The notes under the pieces were generated by a model. That model was not told the origin of the DNA and ran no database searches. It saw only the letters and a program-made list of their open reading frames with translations. From Leptothoe spongobia TAU-MAC 1115 (GTDB lineage Bacteria > Cyanobacteriota > Cyanobacteriia > Phormidesmidales > Phormidesmidaceae): 61,965 nt of DNA. The stretch is from assembly GCF_018739885.1 (NCBI RefSeq), contig NZ_JADOES010000033.1:1-61965 (forward strand), given 5' to 3'. Made by a program: the position numbers and the translations under genes. Positions 16,986-25,280 of the stretch are shown here, piece by piece. Numbering within the stretch: the stretch's first letter is position 1; the number at the start of each line of letters is the position of its first letter.

Positions 16986-17333
16986 TCAAATATATCGAAC
17001 TTGATTGTGCATCTCATCAAAGGTGACTTGGTTAAGTATGGCAAGCAATCGTTGTGCAATCTCTTGAGGTGAACGACGCACAGCAAAAATTACTCCATAA
17101 TGCATTTGCTCTGAATCAAAATAGCTTTGGACAAGCTCTTCAAAGTCAGTTCTATTGTGGGTCACTAATGTCCTACATTGCCCCACAGCATAAACCAGTT
17201 GCTCTGCATCAGTTGCATGAAGCTGTCTTGCATCCCTTGCGGTAATAGCATCAAAGCCTTTTGCTCGCAGCAAGTCTGCCACAAGAACATTAACATCTTC
17301 ATCCAGATATAGGCTGATAAATAGTCTGCTCAC
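16986..17333 (-). CDS. DUF5615 PIN-like toxin
   Basis: 115 aa. FISLYLDEDVNVLVADLLR at the N-terminus carries the acidic residues of the DUF5615/Mut7-C PIN-like fold. VTHNRTDFEEL supplies the central acidic motif and GVIFAVRRSP a later strand. The gene overlaps the DUF433 gene by 4 bp, the common arrangement for this VapBC-like toxin-antitoxin pair. It is expected to be an RNase whose activity is blocked by the partner. It looks intact. Confidence 0.85.
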   Translation of the reverse strand: MSRLFISLYLDEDVNVLVADLLRAKGFDAITARDARQLHATDAEQLVYAVGQCRTLVTHNRTDFEELVQSYFDSEQMHYGVIFAVRRSPQEIAQRLLAILNQVTFDEMHNQVRYI

Positions 17334-17620
17334 AAGTCTTTAACGAGTGGGTCAAGCAGTTCATCAGGAATACGATTTTTCTCAATGTATTGATTAATTT
17401 CATCCTGGTGATCGCTGTAGTAAGTTAAGGCCCCAAAAATTTGACCTAGTGACAAGTGGGGCATTCCTTTTGGAATTTCCTCCGGTGCCATTCCCATGCG
17501 CCAAGTTTCAACAATGGCCCTTACAGGTGTCCGAGTACCTTGAATAATAGGTTCTCCATGAAGTATTTCATCATCTCGCACAATATAGCGATATGCCGTT
17601 GTTTGAACCATCATCACCAT
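17330..17620 (-). CDS. DUF433 antitoxin
   Basis: 96 aa (or 94 aa from the third codon, which has a better spaced AGGA site). The DUF433 pattern is clear: DDEILHGEPIIQGTRTPV, VRAIVETWRMGMAPEEIPKG, and LSLGQIFGALTYYSDH. The domain contains a helix-turn-helix and typically both neutralises the partner toxin and represses the operon. The gene is translated first and overlaps the toxin by 4 bp. Confidence 0.87.
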   Translation of the reverse strand: MVMMVQTTAYRYIVRDDEILHGEPIIQGTRTPVRAIVETWRMGMAPEEIPKGMPHLSLGQIFGALTYYSDHQDEINQYIEKNRIPDELLDPLVKDL

Positions 17621-17722
17621 TTCCTAATCTAGCTATGCATTATCGTGTTGCTAAGGCTGCGCCCAACATGCCTATAGTCTAATCAGCAAGAGACGTGAAG
17701 GTACTCTAGACAAGTGATGCCC

Positions 17723-18571
17723 TTAGCTTTCAGATACTCCATTTTCTAAGCTCCGTCGCGTCGTATTGCGAGTTAGGCCATTCCACACATCCAATTCACT
17801 AGCAGGACGGCCCAACAGCTGCCCTCTTGAATTTTGGGTCAGCCCCTGAGCCAGGGTGAAGTCAGCTCCGGCAATATTGCCCACCATGTCAAAATCCACT
17901 CCCGTCAGGTCTGCGGCCCGCAAGTCAGCTTTTTGCAGCTCGGTGCCACTCACCCTTGCATTGCGTAGACTGGCTCCCGTAAGAAACGCTTTTTGCAAAT
18001 TAGCCCCACTTAAACTGGTGTCATCCAAAATAGCACCGGTCAAATCCGCACCACTGAGATAAGCCCCTAAAAGTTTTGCCCCTCGTAGATTGGCTCCCCG
18101 CAGGTAGGCAGTATTTAAAAACGCACCATTGAGCACAGCTCCTGGACCAACGGCCCCAGAGCTTTTGTAAGAAAAGCCTTCGGGCCACTGGGTATGGTCA
18201 TCGTAGAGAGCAATATTTAATTTGGCTTCGGCTAACACTGCTCCGCTTAAGTTAGTCCCGCGCAAATCAGATCGGTGAAGAAATGCTCCTGTCAGATCAG
18301 CACCGCTTAAATCTGCACCTTGGAGTTCTACCCCGCGCAAGTCGGCCTGTTGAAGCTGAGCACCCGCCAGGTTTGCACCCGCCAGGTTTGCACCAATCAG
18401 AGTCACCCCCCGAATACAACTGCCAGTCAGATTTGCCTTTGATAAATCGACTCGATACAAATCAAACCCACGCAAATCTTTACCGGAGAGATCAACTCCT
18501 GACAATTCATGGTTAACTAACAAGCGTTCTAGCAAAGACGCATCTAAGCTTGGAGTTTCGAGATGGCTCAT
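17723..18571 (-). CDS. Pentapeptide-repeat protein
   Basis: 282 aa, mostly A(D/N)LXX repeats, in two blocks (about residues 15-120 and 145-235) such as LIGANLAGANLAGAQLQQAD and LRGANLRGAKLLGAYLSGAD. These form a right-handed quadrilateral beta helix. Between the blocks a segment ALYDDHTQWPEGFSYKSSGAV breaks the pattern, a known insert in cyanobacterial members. There is no signal peptide or TM segment. Function cannot be derived from the repeats; it is not obviously tied to the phycobilisome genes around it. Confidence 0.88.
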   Translation of the reverse strand: MSHLETPSLDASLLERLLVNHELSGVDLSGKDLRGFDLYRVDLSKANLTGSCIRGVTLIGANLAGANLAGAQLQQADLRGVELQGADLSGADLTGAFLHRSDLRGTNLSGAVLAEAKLNIALYDDHTQWPEGFSYKSSGAVGPGAVLNGAFLNTAYLRGANLRGAKLLGAYLSGADLTGAILDDTSLSGANLQKAFLTGASLRNARVSGTELQKADLRAADLTGVDFDMVGNIAGADFTLAQGLTQNSRGQLLGRPASELDVWNGLTRNTTRRSLENGVSES

Positions 18572-18677
18572 AGGTAGCTAAACTTTGTAATTAAACCGTG
18601 TTCTTTAAGGCTTAGTGTAACAGCGCCACTGAACACCATTCTGAATGTAAGCAGCCATTTAATACGGATAAGCTCCC

Positions 18678-19268
18678 ATGCCATTTCAATCTCCCATGAC
18701 CATGATGGACTTCTTTCGCAAAAGCGAAGGCATCTGGTTTATTCAGCGTGCTGTACACCACTTTGACTCAGTTGCCGATGAATCGGGAGAATCCAATCTC
18801 ATTGTGGATGTAATCCAAGCTCAGGACCCACGTATTGTGGAAATTTGTCAAAGCCAGAATGTGGATCCAAGTAAAGCTGCTGGCGGAGCCCAGTTCTCTT
18901 GGCAATCTAATACTAAAGAATTCATCTACAATTCTGATTACGCCGCTATTTTGGTTGATATTCCCAACGATGATCAGGGACGAACAGGCCAGCTATTAAG
19001 GGATCGGGGCTATGTAGAAAATATGCCCGTGGTCGGGCGCTATGGCTTTGCCGAGGATGGTGTTCTCACCATTGACAATGAATATGACAAAAACCAGGGT
19101 CAAGAACGCTGCTGGTTTCTCTCCGATGACTTCCGCGTACGGGTGAGCACCGCTCGCCTTGCCAATGGCATCAATCTGATGACCTATTGCTCAGAACGAC
19201 GCTTTGTCACTCAAGATGACCTAACAGCAATGGTGCAGGCAAATGCCTCTCGATTGCAGTCAGCATGA
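18678..19268 (+). CDS. CpcS/CpeS-family bilin lyase
   Basis: 196 aa. S-type lyase features: MMDFFRKSEGIWFIQRAVHH near the start, FSWQSNTKEF near residue 75, YAAILVDIPNDDQGRTGQLL, RDRGYVENMPVVGRY, and RVSTARLANGINLMTYCSERR at the end. The translation may start at the internal MTMMDFF (18696), which fits the family better. It is the third S-type lyase in the window and lies directly before pebA, so it probably handles phycoerythrobilin. The exact target subunit cannot be told. Confidence 0.85.
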   Translation: MPFQSPMTMMDFFRKSEGIWFIQRAVHHFDSVADESGESNLIVDVIQAQDPRIVEICQSQNVDPSKAAGGAQFSWQSNTKEFIYNSDYAAILVDIPNDDQGRTGQLLRDRGYVENMPVVGRYGFAEDGVLTIDNEYDKNQGQERCWFLSDDFRVRVSTARLANGINLMTYCSERRFVTQDDLTAMVQANASRLQSA

Positions 19269-19279
19269 TGTAACGGAAT
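19269..19279 (+). promoter_or_regulatory. TGTAACGGAAT element upstream of pebA
   Basis: This 11-mer begins right after the preceding lyase stop codon and 104 nt before pebA. The same sequence, on the coding-strand orientation, lies about 130 nt upstream of cpeB copy 1, and a one-base variant about 126 nt upstream of the complete cpeB. It is a candidate shared regulatory site. Confidence 0.4.
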
Positions 19280-19382
19280 GTGTCTTTGTCTCTAACAATG
19301 GAGACATGGTCCTCAGATATCTCCTATGCTGCAAATGGCAGAGGGTATCTGTCGTAACCGTTATAAATTAAGGCGAAGACAA

Positions 19383-20111
19383 ATGTACCGCCCTTTTCTA
19401 GAGCATTTAGAAACCTCTTTGAAAGAGAGATTTGAACTTCAACCACGAGCCATTCCCGAGGGTCTGGAATGTCAGCTCAGCGAGCGAGGGCGGAATCCGG
19501 CATCGATTCAAAGTTGGTGTTATCAGTCACCTGAACTAAGGAAGATTCGCTACACCTATATTGACGGTGGCAAAGGCGCACAAATATTTAACGGTGTTCT
19601 CTACCCCAACCATTGCTACGATGTGCCCTTATTAGGAATTGACTTTTTATCCTTTGGTAAGGTTAAAAATCTAATTGTTCTCGATTTTCAACCTTTGTTC
19701 CAGGATGAGGCCTATGAAGCCAAGTACCTGATGCCGCTAAAAGAACTCCGCGACAACTATGCGGAGCTGGCTCAGGGGCTGGAAATGAAGTTTTACGATG
19801 CAAACCAGTACTTCTCAAAGTATTTGCTGTTTGCAAAAACAGACACTGAAACCGTGTCTACTCGTGTATTGGCTGCTTTTAAAGATTATTTGGATCTCTA
19901 TTGGCGGATCTTGGCAGATGCTGAGCCGTTAACCACCGATGTGGAGGTTGCGCGGGTCAAGCAAGCTCAGATTGACTATGACCAGTACAGTGCTGAGCGT
20001 GACCCGGCCCATGGTCTGTTTACCAGCTACTTTGGCTCAGAGTGGGCTGATCGCTTTCTCTATGAGTTTCTATTTGAGGATGCTGTTCCCCTGGCGGTCC
20101 AGGCTCACTAG
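19383..20111 (+). CDS. pebA: PebA, 15,16-dihydrobiliverdin:ferredoxin oxidoreductase
   Basis: 242 aa from the ATG of MYRPFLEHLE (an upstream start would add 19 residues that do not match the family). Ferredoxin-dependent bilin reductase features include SWCYQSPELRKIRYTYID, FNGVLYPNHCYDVPLLGIDF, LDFQPLFQD and DPAHGLFTSYFGSEWADRFL. PebA reduces biliverdin IX-alpha to 15,16-dihydrobiliverdin, which passes to PebB. The two genes are adjacent and form one operon. The pigment supplies the phycoerythrin genes on the other strand. Confidence 0.95.
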   Translation: MYRPFLEHLETSLKERFELQPRAIPEGLECQLSERGRNPASIQSWCYQSPELRKIRYTYIDGGKGAQIFNGVLYPNHCYDVPLLGIDFLSFGKVKNLIVLDFQPLFQDEAYEAKYLMPLKELRDNYAELAQGLEMKFYDANQYFSKYLLFAKTDTETVSTRVLAAFKDYLDLYWRILADAEPLTTDVEVARVKQAQIDYDQYSAERDPAHGLFTSYFGSEWADRFLYEFLFEDAVPLAVQAH

Positions 20112-20179
20112 ATGTAAACCAACTTACATAACTTATGTCAAAGGGCATCCATCAGCGATGCCCTTTGGTGATTATTCCT

Positions 20180-20923
20180 ATGACTCTATATCAACCATTT
20201 TTAGACTATGCGATCGCAACTCTTCAAGATCGTCTAGACTTATCTCCCTATCCTATCCCTGCTGGCTTTGAGAGCAACACAGCCACCACTGGTAAGGGCA
20301 AACGTGAAGTAACCGTGCATACGACCAGCCATGGCTACTGTTCTCCTAAGCTCAGACAAATTCGAGCTGCCCATGTCCAGGCTGGCGACAGTTTGCAGGT
20401 ACTCAATTTTGTCATCTTTCCTCGGCTGGAGTACGACCTACCCTTTTTTGGCGGAGACCTGGTGACATTGCCAGGTGGGCATCTGATCGCCATTGATATG
20501 CAGCCTCTATTTCGCGATAGCCCGGACTATCAAGCTCGCTATAGTGAGCCGATTATGCCCATGTTCAATCGCTATCAGCAGCATTTACCTTGGGGCGGCG
20601 ACTTTCCAGAAGAGGCCCAGCCCTTCTTTTCCCCTGCATTTTTGTGGACCCGTCCTACTGAGCTAGAGGATGTAACCACCCACGTATTCAATGCCTTTAA
20701 GGATTATCTCAATGCCTACATAGGCTTTGTAGAACAAGCGCAACCCATAACTGATCCCGAGCAACTCAAAGCCATTGAAACCGCCCAGCTCAGTTATATC
20801 CGCTATCGAGCCGAGAAAGACCCGGCCCGAGGGATGCTCACCCGTTACTACGGTGCTGAGTGGACCGAAGAATACATCCATGGCTTTCTATTTGACCTAG
20901 AGCGCCATTTACAGACGGCCTAG
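20180..20923 (+). CDS. pebB: PebB, phycoerythrobilin:ferredoxin oxidoreductase
   Basis: 247 aa from the ATG of MTLYQPFLDYAIA. Family features are SHGYCSPKLRQIRAAHVQAG, FPRLEYDLPFFGGDLV, IDMQPLFRD, PAFLWTRPTE and DPARGMLTRYYGAEWTEEYI. It reduces 15,16-dihydrobiliverdin to 3Z-phycoerythrobilin. It lies 68 bp after pebA, with a strong intrinsic terminator 40 bp downstream. Confidence 0.95.
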   Translation: MTLYQPFLDYAIATLQDRLDLSPYPIPAGFESNTATTGKGKREVTVHTTSHGYCSPKLRQIRAAHVQAGDSLQVLNFVIFPRLEYDLPFFGGDLVTLPGGHLIAIDMQPLFRDSPDYQARYSEPIMPMFNRYQQHLPWGGDFPEEAQPFFSPAFLWTRPTELEDVTTHVFNAFKDYLNAYIGFVEQAQPITDPEQLKAIETAQLSYIRYRAEKDPARGMLTRYYGAEWTEEYIHGFLFDLERHLQTA

Positions 20924-20963
20924 ACACTCCAGAAACCGAGACCCAAAGATAGCTGGACAACAG

Positions 20964-21006
20964 AATTGAGGAGGCAACAACAGGATTGTTGCCTCCTCAA
21001 TTTTTG
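20964..21006 (+). terminator. Intrinsic terminator of pebAB
   Basis: AATTGAGGAGGCAACAA (20964-20980) pairs perfectly with TTGTTGCCTCCTCAATT (20986-21002), 5-nt loop CAGGA, followed by TTTTGC. It isolates pebAB from the cpcBA promoter. Confidence 0.93.
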
Positions 21007-21106
21007 CTGAACACTTTTTTATTGACAGAGCTCCAAAGACATGCGTGAGTGGCCTTTTCGTCGACTATGGAGTCAGCTTCAAGACAACTCACTTAAATAG
21101 CGCATT

Positions 21107-21150
21107 TTTGATAATTCTGTCCGTTATCAAACCACCATAACCCTTATAAT
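21107..21150 (+). promoter_or_regulatory. cpcBA promoter region with palindromic site
   Basis: TTTGATAA (21107-21114) and TTATCAAA (21124-21131) form a perfect inverted repeat with a 9-nt spacer, 13 nt before TATAAT (21145-21150). The palindrome would cover the -35 area of a promoter with that -10. A leader of about 330 nt would then precede cpcB. Between 21007 and 21487 there is no gene. The assignment is inferred from position only. Confidence 0.45.
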
Positions 21151-21487
21151 TTGTAATATATTGCGTCCCCATCGCAGTATATAAAATAGACTGATGGCTT
21201 TTAGCAGACAGGCTTGTAGCCCTCATTCACAAGGTGCCAGCAACATTTATTGCACAGGGTAAAGTTTCTTTAACTTCCTTAGATTCATACCCTATTCGCT
21301 TTAATCTTCAATATGGGGAAAGCGAAGTTTGCTGAGATGATTAATGGCTTCTGTGAAGAATGTTTCAAATTGTCTGCACTCGCCTATCTATTTTGAAACT
21401 GTTTTTTTAATGCAGTTGCTTGACGGGTTCTCGTCCCCACTTTTTTGGAAACTTACTTCGACGAATCAAATTTAGGAGAGTCAATCT

Positions 21488-22006
21488 ATGTTTGATGCGT
21501 TTGCTAAGGTCGTCTCCCAGGCTGATGCAAGAGGCGAATATCTCAGCAGTGCTCAATTAGACGCTTTGTCAGCAGTTGTTGCTGACAGCAATAAGCGCAT
21601 GGATGTAGTTAACCGTATAACTAGTAATGCATCCGCTATCGTGACAAATTCCGCTCGGGCTTTATTTGCCGAGCAGCCTTCACTCATTGCTCCCGGTGGT
21701 AACGCTTACACTAGCCGTCGTAATGCTGCTTGCTTGCGCGATATGGAAATCGTCTTGCGCTATGTAACTTATGCGATGTTCACTGGCGATGCTAGCGTAC
21801 TCGATGATCGTTGTTTGAACGGTCTGCGTGAGACCTATCTTGCTCTTGGAACTCCCGGCGCTTCTGTTGCTGTTGGCGTTCAGAAAATGAAGGCAGCTGC
21901 CGTCGCCATTGCTAACGATGGAGGTGGCATCACTACTGGTGACTGCTCAAATCTGATTGCTGAACTGTCTACTTACTTTGATCGTGCAGCAGCAGCTGTT
22001 GAATAA
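21488..22006 (+). CDS. cpcB: Phycocyanin beta subunit
   Basis: 172 aa, the standard CpcB length, starting MFDAFAKVVSQADARGEY. The bilin cysteines are in RRNAACLRDMEIVLRY (Cys82-type) and GGITTGDCSNLI (Cys153-type). It forms phycocyanin with CpcA, in the inner part of the rods. TAGGAGAG lies before the ATG. It is the first gene of cpcB-cpcA-cpcE-cpcF. Confidence 0.98.
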   Translation: MFDAFAKVVSQADARGEYLSSAQLDALSAVVADSNKRMDVVNRITSNASAIVTNSARALFAEQPSLIAPGGNAYTSRRNAACLRDMEIVLRYVTYAMFTGDASVLDDRCLNGLRETYLALGTPGASVAVGVQKMKAAAVAIANDGGGITTGDCSNLIAELSTYFDRAAAAVE

Positions 22007-22125
22007 TTTGACTTCCTAAGCTTTTCTTTAGCGAGGTTGGTCTATGACAGATAAAGAGAGTTCTTTAATCAACTGATTCTTTTTTCTGTATGTCTGTTTA
22101 GAAACATTGGGAGATATCTCAAGCA

Positions 22126-22614
22126 ATGAAAACCCCTCTGACCGAGGCAGTATCTGCTGCTGATTCGCAAGGTCGTTTCCTCAGTTCCACAGAAATTCAG
22201 TCCGCTTTTGGTCGTTTCCAGCGTGCTAGTGCTTGCTTAGAAGCTGCTCGTGGATTGACTGGGAATGCGCCTAGTCTTTGTTCTGGTGCGGCCCAAGCCG
22301 TTTACACTAAGTTCCCTTTCACTACCACTACTCCTGGCCCTACCTATGCCTCTGACCAGGTTGGTAAGGACAAGTGTGTTCGTGACATTGGTTACTATCT
22401 ACGTATGGTTACCTACTGCTTGGTAACTGGTGGTACTGGTCCCATGGATGAGTATCTGGTAGCTGGCCTAGATGAGATCAACCGTGCCTATGAGTTGTCT
22501 CCTAGCTGGTTTATTGAAGCGCTGAAGTATATCAAGGCTAACCATGGTTTAAGTGGTCAGGCTGGTACTGAAGCTAATGCTTACATCGATTATGCTATCA
22601 ACGCTTTAAGCTAA
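22126..22614 (+). CDS. cpcA: Phycocyanin alpha subunit
   Basis: 162 aa, starting MKTPLTEAVSAADSQGRFLS. The single bilin cysteine is in GKDKCVRDIGYYLRM (Cys84). It pairs with CpcB. CpcE/CpcF, encoded next, are the lyase for this site. No CpcC, CpcH/I, CpcD or CpcG linker gene follows, unlike many cpc operons. A hairpin after the stop codon likely limits transcription into cpcE. Confidence 0.98.
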   Translation: MKTPLTEAVSAADSQGRFLSSTEIQSAFGRFQRASACLEAARGLTGNAPSLCSGAAQAVYTKFPFTTTTPGPTYASDQVGKDKCVRDIGYYLRMVTYCLVTGGTGPMDEYLVAGLDEINRAYELSPSWFIEALKYIKANHGLSGQAGTEANAYIDYAINALS

Positions 22615-22667
22615 ATTGGAATTTTAGCCTGTGGTTATTTATGCCATTGGTTAAATTTTAATTTCTT

Positions 22668-22718
22668 CCCAGAGGTATTGCGATCGCTAGTTTACTAGTG
22701 TTTGTTTCTACCTCTGGG
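22668..22718 (+). terminator. Hairpin between cpcA and cpcE
   Basis: CCCAGAGGTA (22668-22677) pairs with TACCTCTGGG (22709-22718). The loop contains a HIP1 octamer GCGATCGC (22680-22687) and a small CTAGT/ACTAG stem. TTTGTTG follows. It is likely an attenuator that keeps cpcEF below cpcBA. Confidence 0.7.
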
Positions 22719-22784
22719 GTTTGTTGTATATAGGCTACTTAGATCAGGTGTTGCCTACGTATCTTTACGCTTATGAGGTGATTT

Positions 22785-23636
22785 GTGAGTGATGCGGCTC
22801 CCCATAATCCAGACGGTAAGCCACTAACTGTTGACCAAGCGTTGATAAATATTAACCAGGTGGCAGATAAAGGCTTACGTTACTACGCAGCTTGGTGGCT
22901 AGGTAAGATGCGTAGTAATCAGCCAGAAGCTGTAGATGCATTGCTCTTAGCTTTAGAGGACGCCACTGATCGATCGCCGGACGGTGGCTATCCATTGCGG
23001 CGCAATGCAGCTCGGGCTTTGGGAAAAATTGGCCAAAACGATACAAGAGTTGTACCTGCGTTAGTGACTTGTCTTGGCTGTGATGACTATTACGTGAGAG
23101 AAACAGCCGCCCAGGCCCTTGAAAGCCTGAATGATTCAGCCGCTGTCCCAGCTCTCGTTGCACTACTTGATGGCAGTGTAGAAGCAGCGGTACAAGTCCC
23201 TGGAAAACCTCATCTAGTACAGCCATACAACGCTATTTTGGAAGCATTGGGCACATTGGCAGATGGGGAGGTTGTACCCATTATTGAGCCTTTTTTAGGC
23301 CATGAGGTGCCTCAGGTGCGTAATGCGGCAGCTCGGGCAATGTATCAGATTACGGAAGAAGCTCAGTATGCTGAGCGATTAGTAACTGTATTAAGTCATG
23401 ACCAGCTACAGCTGCGGCGGGCGGCATTGATGGACTTAGGAGCCATAGGATATTTAGCAGGCGCGGATGCGATCGCAAACACCCTGGCTGAAAATAGCAT
23501 GAAACTGATTGCCCTTAAGGGGGTACTTGAACATCAGCTCACTGATCAAGCTGGACAAAATCAGGCTGAACAACAACCAGTCTCCCTGTCTGCTGATAGC
23601 CGTCGAGTCATGACCCTAATGGATGGTTTGTTGTGA
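22785..23636 (+). CDS. cpcE: CpcE, phycocyanobilin lyase subunit
   Basis: 283 aa with a GTG start (GAGGTG ribosome site five bases upstream). HEAT repeats are clear: RYYAAWWLGKMR, YPLRRNAARALGKIG, YYVRETAAQALESL, VRNAAARAMYQI, QLRRAALMDLGAIG. The length and the KGLRYYAAWWLGKM block match CpcE. With CpcF it attaches a bilin to Cys84 of CpcA; related pairs in other strains attach a different bilin or isomerise it, which cannot be decided here. The stop overlaps the start of cpcF (TGATG). Confidence 0.93.
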   Translation: MSDAAPHNPDGKPLTVDQALININQVADKGLRYYAAWWLGKMRSNQPEAVDALLLALEDATDRSPDGGYPLRRNAARALGKIGQNDTRVVPALVTCLGCDDYYVRETAAQALESLNDSAAVPALVALLDGSVEAAVQVPGKPHLVQPYNAILEALGTLADGEVVPIIEPFLGHEVPQVRNAAARAMYQITEEAQYAERLVTVLSHDQLQLRRAALMDLGAIGYLAGADAIANTLAENSMKLIALKGVLEHQLTDQAGQNQAEQQPVSLSADSRRVMTLMDGLL

Positions 23637-24295
23637 TGGCCCCTGTGTTAAAAACCTTTGAAATTTGTTTGCAAGCCGTCAACGATGCAGATTCGGCCCA
23701 GGGATTATTAGATGCAGTAGAAGATCTAGCCGAGTTAAACGATAAGCGCGCTATTCCTACATTGATCCAAGTCCTAGGATTTAACAATCCAGGAGCAGCA
23801 GTTGCAGCAGTGGAAGGACTAATCCAAATTGGTGTTCCAGCAGTATCTCTTCTTTTAGATAAGCTGGATGGTTATAACTACGGTGCACGGGCATGGGCTA
23901 TCCGAGCACTGGCTGGCATCGGTGATCCACGAGGTCAGGCACTATTACTAAACGCAGCCGCCAATGATTTTTCCCTAAGTGTTCGACGAGCCGCCGCCCG
24001 AGGACTGGGCACCATCCGCTGGCATGATATCCCCGACAACGAACGCGAGGGTGCCATGATGCAATCTCAAACCGTGTTATTCCAGGTCACCAAGGATGAT
24101 GAATGGGTGGTCCGATATGCTGCAGTTGTCGGGTTAGAAGCGCTTGCCCTAAAGCTGACCGAAACTGGCAACATCATCCAATGTCTAAGTCAGCTGAGTC
24201 ATCATGATGACACTGCAGCTGTACAAGCAAGAGCCCAATGGGCCTTGGAAAACTTAGGGTTAACGGGAAACCAAGACTCTAATACGCAATCCTGA
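23636..24295 (+). CDS. cpcF: CpcF, phycocyanobilin lyase subunit
   Basis: 219 aa from the ATG that overlaps the cpcE stop; a GTG three bases earlier is possible. HEAT repeats: DKRAIPTLIQVLG, AAVAAVEGLIQIG, YGARAWAIRALAGIG, VRRAAARGLGTI, WVVRYAAVVGLEAL. It forms the heterodimeric lyase with CpcE. The last codons, encoding Ser-Asn-Thr-Gln-Ser and the TGA, come from the MITE-like repeat that starts at 24282, so the native C-terminus has probably been replaced. Confidence 0.92.
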   Translation: MAPVLKTFEICLQAVNDADSAQGLLDAVEDLAELNDKRAIPTLIQVLGFNNPGAAVAAVEGLIQIGVPAVSLLLDKLDGYNYGARAWAIRALAGIGDPRGQALLLNAAANDFSLSVRRAAARGLGTIRWHDIPDNEREGAMMQSQTVLFQVTKDDEWVVRYAAVVGLEALALKLTETGNIIQCLSQLSHHDDTAAVQARAQWALENLGLTGNQDSNTQS

Positions 24296-24387
24296 CTGAT
24301 AGCACCTGGTATAGAAGGGCATCCACAAGGGAGTGCCCCTACAGAATTGTCTATTTTGAATCGGGGTTGAGGCATTCGGAGTTGGTT
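24282..24387 (+). repeat. MITE-like intergenic repeat, copy B (106 bp)
   Basis: ATACGCAATCCTGACTGATAG at the left, a GGGCATCC-ACAAGGGAGTGCCC core, then TTGTCTATTTTGAATCGGGG and a decayed right end (GGAGTTGGTTT). Same length and order as copy A at 1348. It supplies the stop codon of cpcF. Confidence 0.8.
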
Positions 24388-24446
24388 TAACTAATCAGAA
24401 CTCAAGGTAACCAAGGAAACAGAGGGAGAGAACAGAACATAATAAA

Positions 24447-24478
24447 AGGGATAAAGAGACTAATGCCTCTTTATCCCT
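24447..24478. terminator. Bidirectional terminator between cpcF and cysC
   Basis: AGGGATAAAGAG (24447-24458) pairs perfectly with CTCTTTATCCCT (24467-24478), 8-nt loop. It lies between convergent genes. Confidence 0.75.
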
Positions 24479-24537
24479 CTATATCCCAAAGGAGACAATT
24501 TACTATTTAAAATCAGTTCACACTGATGCGGCAGTGA

Positions 24538-25080
24538 TTAAACAGCGACAGGCGATAGGTAGCCCAGCTCTTCGAGCTTAGACATGACCTTATTCACAGA
24601 CTCATCAAGAGTCTCATTCGCAGTCTCGCAGTTAACCTCAGGATTGAGGGGCTCTTCATAGGGGTCGCTAATGCCAGTGAAGTTTTTGATTTCACCGGAG
24701 CGAGCCTTTTTATAAAGGCCTTTAACATCACGCTGCTCGCATACTTCAACCGGTGTGTTGGCATAAACTTCTACAAAATCACCAATGCGAGCACGCACCT
24801 GGTCACGTACTTCGCGATAAGGAGAAATTGCCGAGACTAATACAATTACACCGTTGCGAGTCAATAGATGGGAAACAAAGCCAATGCGGCGAATATTTTC
24901 GTCACGATCTTCTTTGCTAAACCCCAACCCCTTGGTGAGATTGGTCCGGACGATATCACCATCCAACACTTCAAGCTTCGCACCAGCAGCTCTCAGCTTT
25001 GCTTCTAGAGCTTGACTAATAGTAGTTTTACCAGAACCGCTCAAACCAGTAAACCAAACGGTTACGCCACGATGTTGCAT
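24538..25080 (-). CDS. cysC: Adenylylsulfate kinase
   Basis: 180 aa. It has the P-loop GLSGSGKTT at residues 13-21, LDGDIVRTNLTKGLGFSKED, the RDENIRRIGFV motif, VSAISPYREVRDQVR and VKGLYKKARSGEIKNFTGIS, all diagnostic of APS kinase. It phosphorylates adenylyl sulfate to PAPS in sulfate assimilation. AGGAGT precedes the ATG. The neighbouring SLC13 permease, 200 bp away on the same strand but downstream, may provide sulfate. Confidence 0.95.
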   Translation of the reverse strand: MQHRGVTVWFTGLSGSGKTTISQALEAKLRAAGAKLEVLDGDIVRTNLTKGLGFSKEDRDENIRRIGFVSHLLTRNGVIVLVSAISPYREVRDQVRARIGDFVEVYANTPVEVCEQRDVKGLYKKARSGEIKNFTGISDPYEEPLNPEVNCETANETLDESVNKVMSKLEELGYLSPVAV

Positions 25081-25280
25081 ATAAAGATACTCCTAAAAAC
25101 TATATTTCAACGCTACGTATATTCACACGGCATTATTATACGTTACCAATCTTCACAGAGGGGTGATATCAGTAACACACCGTGCCCTAGCTATTCACAG
25201 AAACTTCAAAGGAAGTCAACCATTCAGATGACCCGCTTTAAATAGCCCACCGTCCACCAAAATTGAAAACGGCTTCATGC

